Part shown: piece after piece, positions 1 to 8,484 of the stretch
Layout: each line of letters begins with the position of its first letter
Position numbering within the stretch: position 1 is the stretch's first letter
NCBI RefSeq assembly: GCF_017893965.1
Contig: NZ_CP054142.1
Span: 1,178,001 to 1,242,000, forward strand
DNA: 64,000 bases
Source of the DNA: Treponema parvum
GTDB lineage: Bacteria; Spirochaetota; Spirochaetia; Treponematales; Treponemataceae
Direction: 5' to 3'
Program-made: the position numbers and the translations under genes
The notes under the pieces: model-generated
Databases searched by the model: none
The model's input: only the letters and a program-made list of their open reading frames with translations
What the model was told of the DNA's origin: nothing

Positions 1-419
1 AAAATCACAAGGATATAAAAGGCATCGATCCTCGCGCAAGGGCGGCCTTATACAAATATGACTGGCCGGGCAATATTCGGCAATTGCAAAACTGTATTGA
101 AAGCGCCGCCGTAATGTGCAGCGGAAACGAGCTTACCTTGGAAGACCTGCCTCCGTCCGTGAGCCACGTTTCTTCCGACGCTCAAATTTCGGTTCCTGCA
201 GGCATAACCTTGTCCGAAGCGGAAAAGATAATAATCTTGCAGAATTTGGCAGTTTTAAAAGGAAACAAGTCGAAGACGGCGGAAGTTTTGGGCATAGGAC
301 GTAAGACTTTGCATCGTAAGCTTTCCGAATACGGCATAGAAGGCAGCGAAATCTTGCCTGAGGACGGCACGGCAAAAAACGATGCCGCCGCGTCAAAATC
401 TGCGGAAAGCGGCGCCTGA
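1..419 (+). CDS. sigma-54-dependent response regulator (NtrC/AtoC type), C-terminal fragment
   Basis: Partial gene; the 5' part lies left of the window and the reading frame is open from base 3. The visible part begins in the end of an AAA+ sigma-54 activator domain: WPGNIRQLQN, the conserved GNVREL-like motif, sits at visible residues 21-30. It ends in a Fis-type helix-turn-helix around visible residues 75-112 (NKSKTAEVLGIGRKTLHRKL). Proteins of this family bind enhancer DNA and use ATP to open sigma-54 RNA polymerase promoters. The receiver domain cannot be seen, so response regulator is inferred from family habit. A short acidic/Ala-rich tail follows the HTH. The next gene, glgC, is convergent. 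Confidence 0.9.
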   Translation, partial: NHKDIKGIDPRARAALYKYDWPGNIRQLQNCIESAAVMCSGNELTLEDLPPSVSHVSSDAQISVPAGITLSEAEKIIILQNLAVLKGNKSKTAEVLGIGRKTLHRKLSEYGIEGSEILPEDGTAKNDAAASKSAESGA

Positions 420-446
420 CGCGACAATCTAATTAAGATTTTCAAG

Positions 447-473
447 CTTTCGGAAACGGGTCTGTCCGAAAAG
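447..473. terminator. hairpin between two convergent genes
   Basis: Arms CTTTCGGA (447-454) and TCCGAAAAG (465-473) can pair around a 10-nt loop, in the 83-bp gap between the convergent sigma-54 activator and glgC. There are short A/T stretches on both sides but no clean U-tract, so a bidirectional terminator is plausible and not certain. Confidence 0.4.
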
Positions 474-502
474 TAACCGACTTTCGAGACGGAGCCTTGA
501 TA

Positions 503-1792
503 CTAAATTATAGTTCCTGCCGGCAGGATCACGCCTTTTCGTATGACTATAATACCGTCCGAACTGTAAAACAGTCCGTGATCGCCGTTTTCATATTTGT
601 TTCCGTCTACATTTATGCGGCAGTTATCACCTATACAAGAATTCTTGTCTATTATGGTTTTTGCGATCTTACAATTTTTTCCTATGCCCATAAACGGAAT
701 GCCTTTTTTCAATTTTTCCTCTTTTTCGGCAGTCGTTTCGTAAAAATCGCTTCCCATTGTAATCACGCCGTCAAGTTCCGTTCCCGACTCGATGACGGAT
801 CGTATTCCTATTACCGATCGATTTATGCTTGCCCTTGTGACCACACAGCCTTCGGACGTCATTGAATTTTTGATTATCGCTTCGTTATGCTTTGACGGAG
901 GAAGGTTTCTCATCTTCGTGTAGATCGGCTCTTCTTCGTCATAAAAGTTAAACGGCGGATCTATGTCGGTTAGGGCCAAAGTCGCGTTATAAAAACTTTC
1001 TATCGTTCCTATGTCTTCCCAATATCCGTTAAAAATATAAGAGTTTATGTGCTTTGTTTTTATAGACATCGGTATTATTTCTTTACCGAAGTCGGGATAT
1101 ATGTTGTCAAGAACTTCTTCCATAACCGGCGCGTTAAAGATGTATATGCCCATCGAAGCCAGATATTCTTTTTCCGGCGGAAGATCTCCCCGCGCATTTT
1201 CGGGGATTTTCCAGTCGTCGATATTCATGTCGCTGCCCGGTTTTTCCATAAATTCGATGATGGTCTTTTTTTCATTTATCTTCATTATGCCGAACCCGGA
1301 AGCGTCTTTTCTGTTTACGGACGTAGTTGCTATGGAAATATCCGCGTTCGATTCCAGATGCTGTTCCATGAATTTTTTTAAGTCCATTCGGTAAAGCTGG
1401 TCGCCTGAAAGTATTATATAATGCGTGGGCTTTTGCGATTTAAAATGTATGAAATTTTTACGCACCGCGTCTGCTGTTCCTTCGTACCATCCTGAATGTT
1501 CCAGAGTCTGTTCCGCGGCAAGTATTTCAACAAAGCCGTTTGAAAAGCGGTCGAAGTTAAAAGAATTGGAAATATGAAGATGCAGTGAAGCGGAATTGAA
1601 TTGGGTTACAAGATATATTTTTCTGTAACCTGAATTAATGCAGTTTGATATGGGAATGTCTACTATTCGGTATTTTCCGGCGAAGGGAACAGCCGGTTTT
1701 GATCTTTCTTTTGTCAAAGGATATAATCTTGTGCCTTTTCCGCCTCCAAGGATAATTGCAAGTACGCGAATTTCTTTTTCGCCGTTTGACAT
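503..1792 (-). CDS. glgC: glucose-1-phosphate adenylyltransferase
   Basis: ADP-glucose pyrophosphorylase, 429 aa, the usual length. It converts glucose-1-phosphate and ATP to ADP-glucose, the glycogen precursor. The N-terminal nucleotidyltransferase signature LGGGKGTRLYPLT (residues 15-27) is followed by SKPAVPFAGKYRIVD. SGDQLYRMD (about residue 127) is the sugar-nucleotide binding region. The C-terminal third has the left-handed beta-helix character of GlgC (SVIGIRSVIESG, CIGDNCRINVDG). The start is supported by a GGAGGGG ribosome site 6-8 nt upstream. No other glycogen genes are adjacent; the gene appears to be monocistronic between a convergent and a divergent neighbour. Confidence 0.95.
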   Translation of the reverse strand: MSNGEKEIRVLAIILGGGKGTRLYPLTKERSKPAVPFAGKYRIVDIPISNCINSGYRKIYLVTQFNSASLHLHISNSFNFDRFSNGFVEILAAEQTLEHSGWYEGTADAVRKNFIHFKSQKPTHYIILSGDQLYRMDLKKFMEQHLESNADISIATTSVNRKDASGFGIMKINEKKTIIEFMEKPGSDMNIDDWKIPENARGDLPPEKEYLASMGIYIFNAPVMEEVLDNIYPDFGKEIIPMSIKTKHINSYIFNGYWEDIGTIESFYNATLALTDIDPPFNFYDEEEPIYTKMRNLPPSKHNEAIIKNSMTSEGCVVTRASINRSVIGIRSVIESGTELDGVITMGSDFYETTAEKEEKLKKGIPFMGIGKNCKIAKTIIDKNSCIGDNCRINVDGNKYENGDHGLFYSSDGIIVIRKGVILPAGTII

Positions 1793-1869
1793 CTGCCCCT
1801 CCTGTTTTATGGCCCTTAATGATTTTACGCCGCCGGTAAAGCTTTGTCTACCGTGTATCTTCCATATAA

Positions 1870-1898
1870 ATTATAAGGCCTAACATCTGAAATTACAA
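1870..1898 (-). promoter_or_regulatory. sigma-70 promoter of glgC
   Basis: On the minus strand, TTGTAA (1898-1893), 17-bp spacer, TATAAT (1875-1870). Predicted start near 1863 gives a leader of about 70 nt that contains the GGAGGGG ribosome site. Confidence 0.65.
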
Positions 1899-1964
1899 AT
1901 AAATACTTAAATAATATTTTCGGAATCCCGATAATTAATAAAGAATAACTTTGCGATTTTATTA

Positions 1965-2029
1965 AATTGTGCGCTATCGCGCACGAATTGCACTCAGTCG
2001 AAAATTGAGATTTTCTCCTTCGTGCAATT
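1965..2029 (+). repeat. structured repeat with two alternative hairpins upstream of the flagellar operon (copy 1)
   Basis: Three related arms: AATTGTGCGC (1965-1974), GCGCACGAATT (1979-1989) overlapping AATTGCAC (1986-1993), and GTGCAATT (2022-2029). The middle arm can pair with either the first or the third arm, so the hairpins are mutually exclusive. An inner stem GAAAAT/ATTTTC (2000-2005/2010-2015) sits inside the second hairpin. The ribosome site AGGAAGG of the FlgF-like gene follows directly. A diverged copy lies at 4308-4359, at the other end of the operon. Function is unknown; leader regulation is an inference. Confidence 0.6.
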
Positions 2030-2045
2030 TTATAGGAAGGTGTAA

Positions 2046-2843
2046 ATGATACGCGGATGGTATATCGGCGCAAGCGGAATGAACGCTCAGCAAAACAGGT
2101 TGGATGCTATTTCCAATAATCTTGCGAATGTTGATACGACTGCTTACAAGCGCGACATAACAGCCAGCAAATCTTTTTCGGAATTATTGCTCAGGAGAAC
2201 CGATGCGGACGGCGTATATCCGACGGTCTTCGGTTCTGCCGACGCGGCTCCAATCATAGGCAAATTGGGACTCGGCGTTGAAACCAATGAAAACTACACG
2301 GATTTTGAACAGGGTTCGTTTAAAGCGACTTCGTCGAATGCCGACATTGCCTTGGGCGGTAAAGGATTTTTTGCCGTAATGACTCCCCTAGGTGAGCGGT
2401 ATACCAGAAACGGCAATTTTTTTGTAGGCAAGGAAGGGATTCTTGAAACGAAGGACGGCTATCCTGTGCTGGGCGAAAGCGGAATTATCACAGTTGTTGA
2501 CGATAAATTTAAAGTAAATGAGGACGGAATGATATACGACCTTGACGATAATACTGTGATCGACCGTCTTCGCGTAGTACGTTTTGATAACGAACGTTAC
2601 CTAAAAAAAATGGGTAATAATTTGTACAATTCTAATGATATTACGGGAGAAGCTTTTATCGCCGAAGGCGACGATCGGCCGAAATTTTTACAGGGATTTA
2701 TAGAGACTTCCAATGTAAACGTAGTAAACGAAATGGTTCAGATGATTGAAGTGAACAGAGCCTATGAGGCAAATCAAAAGACGATTCAAAGTGAAGATTC
2801 AATGATGAGCACTCTCTGGTCGCGCATAGCGGTTCGCAGGTAG
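2046..2843 (+). CDS. flagellar basal-body rod protein, FlgF-like
   Basis: 265 aa; proximal/distal rod family of the periplasmic flagellum. The N-terminus has the Flg_bb_rod signature (MIRGWYIGASGMNAQQNRLDAISNNLANVDTTAYK), where the ANVDTTAYK box is diagnostic. The C-terminus has the Flg_bbr signature (SNVNVVNEMVQMIEVNRAYEANQKTIQSED). The start is set by AGGAAGG 6-8 nt upstream. It is followed after 33 bp by flgG and then by a rod-binding protein, giving a three-gene rod operon. Spirochaetal paralogues are often called FlhO or FlgF; the exact rod position cannot be read from the sequence alone. Confidence 0.92.
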   Translation: MIRGWYIGASGMNAQQNRLDAISNNLANVDTTAYKRDITASKSFSELLLRRTDADGVYPTVFGSADAAPIIGKLGLGVETNENYTDFEQGSFKATSSNADIALGGKGFFAVMTPLGERYTRNGNFFVGKEGILETKDGYPVLGESGIITVVDDKFKVNEDGMIYDLDDNTVIDRLRVVRFDNERYLKKMGNNLYNSNDITGEAFIAEGDDRPKFLQGFIETSNVNVVNEMVQMIEVNRAYEANQKTIQSEDSMMSTLWSRIAVRR

Positions 2844-2876
2844 CTGGCAAGAATTAAAAGAGACAGGAGAAAATAA

Positions 2877-3671
2877 ATGGTAAGAAGCCTTTGGACAGCC
2901 GCAACTGGAATGAACGGTCAGCAGTCGAATATCGACGCTATTTCCAATAATCTTGCGAACGTGAACACGACAGGTTTTAAACAGCAGCGTGTGGAATTTG
3001 AAGACTTGATATATCAGAATCTGAAGTTGGCGGGAACTCCCGCGACGGAAGACACCGTCACTCCCGTAGGTGTTCAGCAGGGAGCAGGTACGAAGGTCGC
3101 CGCTACGCAGCGCGTTTTCACCCAAGGATCTCTTCAAAATACGGGCGTGGACACGGATCTTGCGATAGTAGGAGACGGATTTTTTCGCGTGCAGCAATAT
3201 GACGGAAGCTATGCCTATACGCGCGACGGTTCGTTTAAAGTCGACATGACGGGGCAACTTGTAAATTCAAACGGACTTCGCGTCATGCCTGAAATCATTC
3301 TGCCTGAAGGATACGATCTTCACACGCTCAGCATAAGCGACGACGGCCGAGTTTCCGTAAAGCTAAACGGCGACGACGTTCCCACTACGGTAGGACAGAT
3401 GGAACTTTACCGGTTCCCGAATGCGGTAGGATTAAAGGCTTCGGGCGACAATCTTTATAAGGTAACGAACGCAAGCGGAGAAGCTATTCCCGGTCGTCCC
3501 GGTTATGAAGGAATGGGAGTTACAAAACACAAATTTGTAGAAATGTCCAATGTTTCGGTAGTGAACGAAATGGTACAGATGATTGTCGCTCAAAGAGCTT
3601 ATGAATTCAACAGCAAGGCGATACAGACTTCCGATACCATGCTGAGCACTGCCGTAAATCTTAAAAGATAA
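2877..3671 (+). CDS. flgG: flagellar distal rod protein FlgG
   Basis: 264 aa, the normal FlgG length. It forms the distal rod that connects the basal body to the hook in the periplasm. The N-terminal signature is MVRSLWTAATGMNGQQSNIDAISNNLANVNTTGFKQQRVEFEDLIYQ, and the C-terminal Flg_bbr motif is EMSNVSVVNEMVQMIVAQRAYEFNSKAIQTSD. It is clearly paralogous to the upstream FlgF-like gene but closer to true FlgG (NTTGFK, DLIYQ, and ALGLFQ-free linker). Ribosome site ACAGGAGA precedes ATG. Rod proteins are exported by the flagellar type III apparatus, consistent with no signal peptide. Confidence 0.94.
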   Translation: MVRSLWTAATGMNGQQSNIDAISNNLANVNTTGFKQQRVEFEDLIYQNLKLAGTPATEDTVTPVGVQQGAGTKVAATQRVFTQGSLQNTGVDTDLAIVGDGFFRVQQYDGSYAYTRDGSFKVDMTGQLVNSNGLRVMPEIILPEGYDLHTLSISDDGRVSVKLNGDDVPTTVGQMELYRFPNAVGLKASGDNLYKVTNASGEAIPGRPGYEGMGVTKHKFVEMSNVSVVNEMVQMIVAQRAYEFNSKAIQTSDTMLSTAVNLKR

Positions 3672-3696
3672 AAATTTTACATAAGGGGATAAAACG

Positions 3697-4272
3697 ATGA
3701 CCGTAGGCCAAATTGCGTCTTCCGTAATGCAGGGAACTGAATCCGTTCAGTCCGCAAAATTTAAAAATGAAAACAAGACGTTTTTAAACCTTATATCCGA
3801 AACGCGTCGTTTGGGGCGGACGGATCCTGCGGAAAGCGAATCTTCTCCTGCAAAAGCCGAACATCCTTCTGTAAAAACGGAATCTTCCTATGCGAAAACC
3901 GGTATTTCGTCAAACATGATAGCGGAAAACGGGCGCATTAACGGCGATTGGCGTAGCGGATTTTCAGGTTTATACACGTCCGAAAGCGATAAAAACTCGC
4001 TTCCCGTCGGAGCGGCCGCAAATTCTTCATCATATTCCGCAGACAAAAAGATCGACAGAACAAGCAAACTTTATGAAAAATCGCTTGAGCTTGAATCTTA
4101 TTTTGTAAAAATTCTTGTTTCTTCAATGCGGAAGACCGTTTTAAAATCCGGCGGGGAATCAAGCTATGCGCAGTCGATGTATGAAGATATGATGTACGAC
4201 GAGTATACTACAAGCCTCACTAAACACGCTCATTTCGGACTTGCCGATCAGATCTATATGGAATTGGTTTAG
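3697..4272 (+). CDS. FlgJ-type rod-binding protein (no muramidase domain)
   Basis: 191 aa. The C-terminal ~70 residues match the rod-binding domain of FlgJ (YEKSLELESYFVKILVSSMRKTV, then SYAQSMYEDMMYDEYTTSLTKHAHFGLADQIYMEL). The muramidase domain found fused in enterobacteria is absent, as is usual in spirochaetes. Residues ~30-125 are a Ser/Lys/Glu-rich linker with near-repeats (SSPAKAEHPSVKTESSYAKT) that looks disordered. Third gene of the rod operon, 25 bp after flgG, with AAGGGG upstream. Likely role: rod assembly chaperone/cap. Confidence 0.85.
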   Translation: MTVGQIASSVMQGTESVQSAKFKNENKTFLNLISETRRLGRTDPAESESSPAKAEHPSVKTESSYAKTGISSNMIAENGRINGDWRSGFSGLYTSESDKNSLPVGAAANSSSYSADKKIDRTSKLYEKSLELESYFVKILVSSMRKTVLKSGGESSYAQSMYEDMMYDEYTTSLTKHAHFGLADQIYMELV

Positions 4273-4280
4273 CTGAGAAA

Positions 4281-4298
4281 AATACGGAAGTACGTATT
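4281..4298 (+). terminator. weak terminator after the rod operon
   Basis: AATACG (4281-4286) and CGTATT (4293-4298) form a 6-bp stem followed by a T-rich stretch (ATTTCTTTT), 8 bp after the rod-binding stop codon. The stem is short, so confidence is limited. Confidence 0.35.
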
Positions 4299-4307
4299 AT
4301 TTCTTTT

Positions 4308-4359
4308 GCGCACGAATTGCACTCAGCCGAAAATAAAAATCTTCTCTTTCGTTCAATTT
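4308..4359. repeat. copy 2 of the structured repeat that flanks the flagellar operon
   Basis: Begins GCGCACGAATTGCACTCAG exactly as at 1979-1997. It continues with a diverged but recognisable CCGAAAAT ... CTTTCGTTCAATTT, against TCGAAAAT ... CCTTCGTGCAATTT in copy 1. The first arm of copy 1 is missing and one base of the terminal stem is changed, so this copy folds less well. Its end overlaps the stop codon of the convergent gene at 4359. Confidence 0.6.
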
Positions 4360-4760
4360 CAAAGGATCTTAAGACTGTCGACGATCAAATATGAACGTAA
4401 AATTCCGTCTTCTTCCTTTACGACGAAGGTTCCGGTAGCTTCGACGTTTGTAAGATTTTTAGGATAGCTGATGCTGTCTTCCGCCTTTAATATGTCAAAT
4501 CCTGCGGAACAGCATCCCATGTTGTCGCTCACCAAAATGCAGTGAAATTCCGGCCCTTGAGACATGTCCGTGTTTTCATAATATATGCCTCGCATTTTTA
4601 CGCGGGCGCCTTTAAAGTTTTCGGCTTCCATGAGCATATTGTAAACTTGAGCATACTGCATGTTTGCTCCCAGCTTTGTAAGATCTATTGTTTTTGGAGC
4701 CGGTGCGGAGTAGGCAAAATGCGTAAGAAACAGTGATAAAAAAAATAACATCTTTTTCAT
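4359..4760 (-). CDS. small secreted protein of unknown function
   Basis: 133 aa with an N-terminal signal peptide (MKKMLFFLSLFLTHFAYSAPA, likely cleavage after AYSA near residue 19). The mature part is predicted soluble, with a CC pair in SDNMGCCSAGFDIL and alternating beta-type stretches (VKMRGIYYEN, VEATGTFVVKEEDG) that suggest an OB-like barrel. I do not recognise a named family. A TATAAA box lies only 8 nt before the ATG and there is no ribosome site, so it may be near-leaderless. Convergent with the flagellar rod operon and upstream of nothing obvious. Confidence 0.75.
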   Translation of the reverse strand: MKKMLFFLSLFLTHFAYSAPAPKTIDLTKLGANMQYAQVYNMLMEAENFKGARVKMRGIYYENTDMSQGPEFHCILVSDNMGCCSAGFDILKAEDSISYPKNLTNVEATGTFVVKEEDGILRSYLIVDSLKIL

Positions 4761-4815
4761 TTTATTCGTTTATAAGTCGAAATATTGAAAATCGCTGACG
4801 GCGAGTTTTTTAGAC

Positions 4816-7800
4816 TTACAACATCTCAGTTATATCAATTTCTTTGCCGTACCGCAAGTAGAATAAAATGCATCGTATTTTATTTTCTTCAGTATCGAAT
4901 ATCTCTGCGGCCGCCTTTCTATAGCATTCCTGCTGCGCTAAATATTTTTCGCATATGATCCGCTCGTCGGTCTTATAGTCGATTATGTAAATATTTCCGT
5001 TGGGATCCTTTAAAATAAGGTCGATCGTTCCACGTACAATTTTACCGCCGTTGTTGTGAAGAAATTTAAATTCCGCTTTTCGCATGATCGATTGTTTAAG
5101 GAGCTTTCCGGCGTTTGAAATTTCAAATTGCTTTGTCATTTGAATGCAAATGTCGCGGATTTTTCGTATGTTCGACTTTGAAATTCCCCGAGCTTCATGA
5201 AAAGCCGGCACCGCCTGAGGCGTGAAATTTTCAGGCGCAATTCCGTTTGCGTACGCTTCAAGATAGGCATGCGCCAGTGTTCCGAAATCATTAAAGCCGA
5301 ATCCCTTATCCTGTAATTTATTTATAAGATCGTTCAGTTCTTCGTAAAATATTTTTTCAGGCTGAATTACCGAAGCTTTGAGATGAGTTTTTATAAGCTC
5401 TTCTTCCGATATTTCAAGCGAACTCGGCGAAAGGTATCTTAAAGGCACGTCTTCTTTTTTGACGAGCTCTGCATTTGCATAAAAGGCTTCGGCTTCATTT
5501 ATGAAATTTTGTTTGGCTGCTGCGGTATTTTTTCTACCCGCGTCCGATGACCTTAGCAGCGTAAGACGATGGACGGGCTTGATCGACGTAAAGTCGAACG
5601 TCGGTTTTACAATACTTTTTTCGTTATAGACCGTTTTCCCCAATACGCTTTCAGCATCCTCCGCAATGTCAGGATAGTAATATGATATTATCTTTTCGAG
5701 TATCGAATCTTTTGAAACGCTGCGGGCGGTTTTGGGACGCTGCCACGAACCTGTAACATATACTTCTTCTTTTGCACGGGTGAATCCTACGTAAAGAAGT
5801 CGTTTGAATTCCGCGATGTCCTGCAAGGCGGCCTGTTCGCTTTGTATCTTATAAAAATAATTTTCCGAGCTTCCGTTTACGTTGGGAGTAACTCCGTATT
5901 TTTCACTGTAAAAAACTTTTTCGGTACTGCCGCGCGTCACGGGATCTTCGGTACAGCCGTATATAAAGACGAACGGAAATTGAAGGCCTTTGCTTTTGTG
6001 GATTGTCATTATTTTTACCGCGTCGATGTCTTCCGTAGGAAAATCTATTTCTCCGCTGTCAAGGTCGGAATCGTCTCCCAAAAAAGAAATTTCTTGGAAT
6101 TTCTTTAAGGCAAGATTATCCACAAACCACGCCAAACTTTTACCGTCTTTGTCTGTCCGGCGCGCAAGTTCGAATAAAAGATCATATTGGCCGGAATACG
6201 TCGCAACGGTTTTATTCCACAGCGTTTCAAACCTATAGCCGTATCCGTACCACAGTTTTGAAACGGTTTGCGCAATCGGATGGCTTACGGCGAATTTTGA
6301 AAATTCGCTTTGAATGTCTTTCGCTTTACAGTATTTTTCAAATTCCGCTTCTGATAAAAGGGATGCGATCTTTTCATCTTTGTCTTCGATTAAGCATGAA
6401 AGGACTGTTTCTACGGATGTTTCCGAGAGCCCTGCGAAAGGAGAGCGCAAAAAAGCCGCAAAGGATCGCATGTCCGAAGGATATATGCATAAACGCAAAA
6501 AATTGTATATGTCGTTTACCGGCGCTTCCGAAAATAATGAATTGTGAAAATCCAGCGTATAAGGGATTCCTCTGCGGTTTAAGTAGCGCGTAAGATACGA
6601 TCTGTCTTTTCTTGTCCTGTCAAGCACGGCTATGTCGCCGAATTTCACAGGCTTGCCGTCCGCTCCTTTTTTTGAAGTTAATTCCCATATTTTTTGTGCT
6701 ATATAATACGCGCATTGGTCTTTGGCTGTTAGAAAGGCTTCTTCGGCCGTTTCCGTATCGGAAATAAGATTTGACGCTTTGAGGCTGTCAAAATATTTTT
6801 CCGTATTCGTGTTATACATGCAAAAATGCACCGGCGCTTGGAGCTTTCCCTGTCCGTCAGATTCGGAGCCCGCATAACCGGCACGAGAACTATCCGCTTT
6901 ATAATTTTTTAAAGCTATGTTTTTCTTTGTAAAAGAGGCTTCGAATGTGTGTTCCGGAACTTCTGGAAATACCCATATTTCGGATTTTCCGGCCGCATCG
7001 CTTAAAGGCGCGCTCAACGCATTAGAAATTTCAGAAATTTTTGTAAAATTTCCGGTTTTATCGTCTTCAACGTATCCGCCAAAAATTTGATTAAAGGCTT
7101 TTAGCAACGCACTGCTCGACCTGTAATTATACACCATCTGCAAAGGTTCCAAAGACAGATCGCGCTCCAGTTCGTTAAAAACCGAAACGTCCGCTCCGCG
7201 GAATTTATAGATGGATTGTTTTTCGTCCCCTACGAAAAAAAGTTTATCTTTGCCGTCTGCGAGCAAAAAAAGAAGATCACGGTTTTTTCCATTGTTATCC
7301 TGAAATTCATCGATCATTATCATGTCGTAGGAATTTTGCTCGGCGCTTCTTATGTCTTCTTGTTCGTTTAAGATTTTAAGCGCAAGCTCGCCTACGTCGC
7401 GGAACGAAAGTTTTCCGCTGCCTCTCTTGGAATTATTTACCTCGCACAAAAATACGTCCAAAAGTTCGTAGAGCTGCTTGATGTTTTCATACTGGGTTAT
7501 GTATGATGCAAGCGGTCTTATTTTATCGTTTAGAATTTCTCTGAGGCGCTTTATCGTTGACTGCAGCGGCTTAGTATATCCTTTTGTTCTTTGGTTAAAA
7601 TCTATTTTCGAAAGCCATTTGTAAAAATTTTCCACGCTTTTTACGGTATTTTCATTTTCAAAACTCTTATCGTCCATGCGCGGCGCAGAGGGAATGTTTT
7701 TTAAAAGTTCTTCGGAAGAGAATTTGTTGAGAGGAAATACCTTATATAAGTTTTCAAAGTACGGCGATGCTTTTTTTTCAGGAGCGGCGTTTTCATATTC

Positions 7801-8484
7801 TTCGATAATTTCGTTAACGCATTGGTAAAAAGATTCAGTCGGCTGAAATACTTTATTCCATTCGGATATTATCAGTTCTTTTTGCACGGCGATTTTATCT
7901 GAAAAAAAACCGTTTTTGTCCGCGACAGAAGTATATTTTGAAATCGTCTGCGCAAACAGCTTTTCCACCGTATCTTGAAATTTTCCGGGCTTTGTAAAGG
8001 ATACGAGGGCTTGGTCGTTTCTATATTTAAGAATGAACGGCAGAGCGAGATCCTTTATGATTCTAAGGCTGTCCGAAGATCCTATCGTAAAATTGGGCCG
8101 TATGCCGTAACGGTTGGCCGCCTGACGTACTATGCTTGCGCAGTACGAGTCAAGGGTCTGTATGTGAGAATTCAAAAAATCGTCTACGGCTCGCCTGGCA
8201 CGCTCTCTTTCTTCGAGAGGAACGTCCGGATTTTGGGCAAAAAACACAAGCGTCTGGTATATGCGCACATACATTTCCGCCGCCGCTTTGTTTGTAAATG
8301 TGAGCGTAAGAATTTTTTCTACGGGAATCTTTTTGCTCATGACAAGCCATACGAACCTTGTAGCAAGAACCTGAGTTTTTCCCGATCCTGCGCCTGCCGC
8401 GACAATCGTATTGCCTTCGGCGCAACAAGCCGCGTATTGTTGATCGTCAAGGTTTTTCGGAAGCAAAGAAAGATATTCGTACAT
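4816..8484 (-). CDS. addA: ATP-dependent helicase/nuclease subunit A (AddA/RecB-like)
   Basis: 1222 aa superfamily I (UvrD/RecB) helicase fused to a RecB-family nuclease, the normal AddA layout. Motifs in order: Walker A VAAGAGSGKTQ (residues ~29-39); Walker B MIDEFQDNN (~388-396); GDEKQSIYKFRG (~418-429); VKIMTIHKSKGLQFPFVF (helicase motif V region); LLYVGFTRAKEEVYV (motif VI). The C-terminal PD-(D/E)XK nuclease is visible as GTIDLI (~1155) and IIDYKTDE (~1170). With AddB it resects double-strand breaks to start recombination. The start codon overlaps the addB stop (TAATG), and GGGAG lies ~10 nt upstream, so the pair is translationally coupled. Confidence 0.92.
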   Translation of the reverse strand: MYEYLSLLPKNLDDQQYAACCAEGNTIVAAGAGSGKTQVLATRFVWLVMSKKIPVEKILTLTFTNKAAAEMYVRIYQTLVFFAQNPDVPLEERERARRAVDDFLNSHIQTLDSYCASIVRQAANRYGIRPNFTIGSSDSLRIIKDLALPFILKYRNDQALVSFTKPGKFQDTVEKLFAQTISKYTSVADKNGFFSDKIAVQKELIISEWNKVFQPTESFYQCVNEIIEEYENAAPEKKASPYFENLYKVFPLNKFSSEELLKNIPSAPRMDDKSFENENTVKSVENFYKWLSKIDFNQRTKGYTKPLQSTIKRLREILNDKIRPLASYITQYENIKQLYELLDVFLCEVNNSKRGSGKLSFRDVGELALKILNEQEDIRSAEQNSYDMIMIDEFQDNNGKNRDLLFLLADGKDKLFFVGDEKQSIYKFRGADVSVFNELERDLSLEPLQMVYNYRSSSALLKAFNQIFGGYVEDDKTGNFTKISEISNALSAPLSDAAGKSEIWVFPEVPEHTFEASFTKKNIALKNYKADSSRAGYAGSESDGQGKLQAPVHFCMYNTNTEKYFDSLKASNLISDTETAEEAFLTAKDQCAYYIAQKIWELTSKKGADGKPVKFGDIAVLDRTRKDRSYLTRYLNRRGIPYTLDFHNSLFSEAPVNDIYNFLRLCIYPSDMRSFAAFLRSPFAGLSETSVETVLSCLIEDKDEKIASLLSEAEFEKYCKAKDIQSEFSKFAVSHPIAQTVSKLWYGYGYRFETLWNKTVATYSGQYDLLFELARRTDKDGKSLAWFVDNLALKKFQEISFLGDDSDLDSGEIDFPTEDIDAVKIMTIHKSKGLQFPFVFIYGCTEDPVTRGSTEKVFYSEKYGVTPNVNGSSENYFYKIQSEQAALQDIAEFKRLLYVGFTRAKEEVYVTGSWQRPKTARSVSKDSILEKIISYYYPDIAEDAESVLGKTVYNEKSIVKPTFDFTSIKPVHRLTLLRSSDAGRKNTAAAKQNFINEAEAFYANAELVKKEDVPLRYLSPSSLEISEEELIKTHLKASVIQPEKIFYEELNDLINKLQDKGFGFNDFGTLAHAYLEAYANGIAPENFTPQAVPAFHEARGISKSNIRKIRDICIQMTKQFEISNAGKLLKQSIMRKAEFKFLHNNGGKIVRGTIDLILKDPNGNIYIIDYKTDERIICEKYLAQQECYRKAAAEIFDTEENKIRCILFYLRYGKEIDITEML

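Noticed and set aside
1921-2045. Search for a sigma-28 or sigma-54 promoter ahead of the flagellar rod genes
   Set aside because: No TAAA-N15-GCCGATAA or TGGCAC-N5-TTGC arrangement with acceptable match; only the hairpin element is clear.
4816-8484. Alternative reading of the helicase gene as UvrD or PcrA
   Set aside because: The fused C-terminal PD-(D/E)XK nuclease and the coupled AddB-like partner fit AddA much better.
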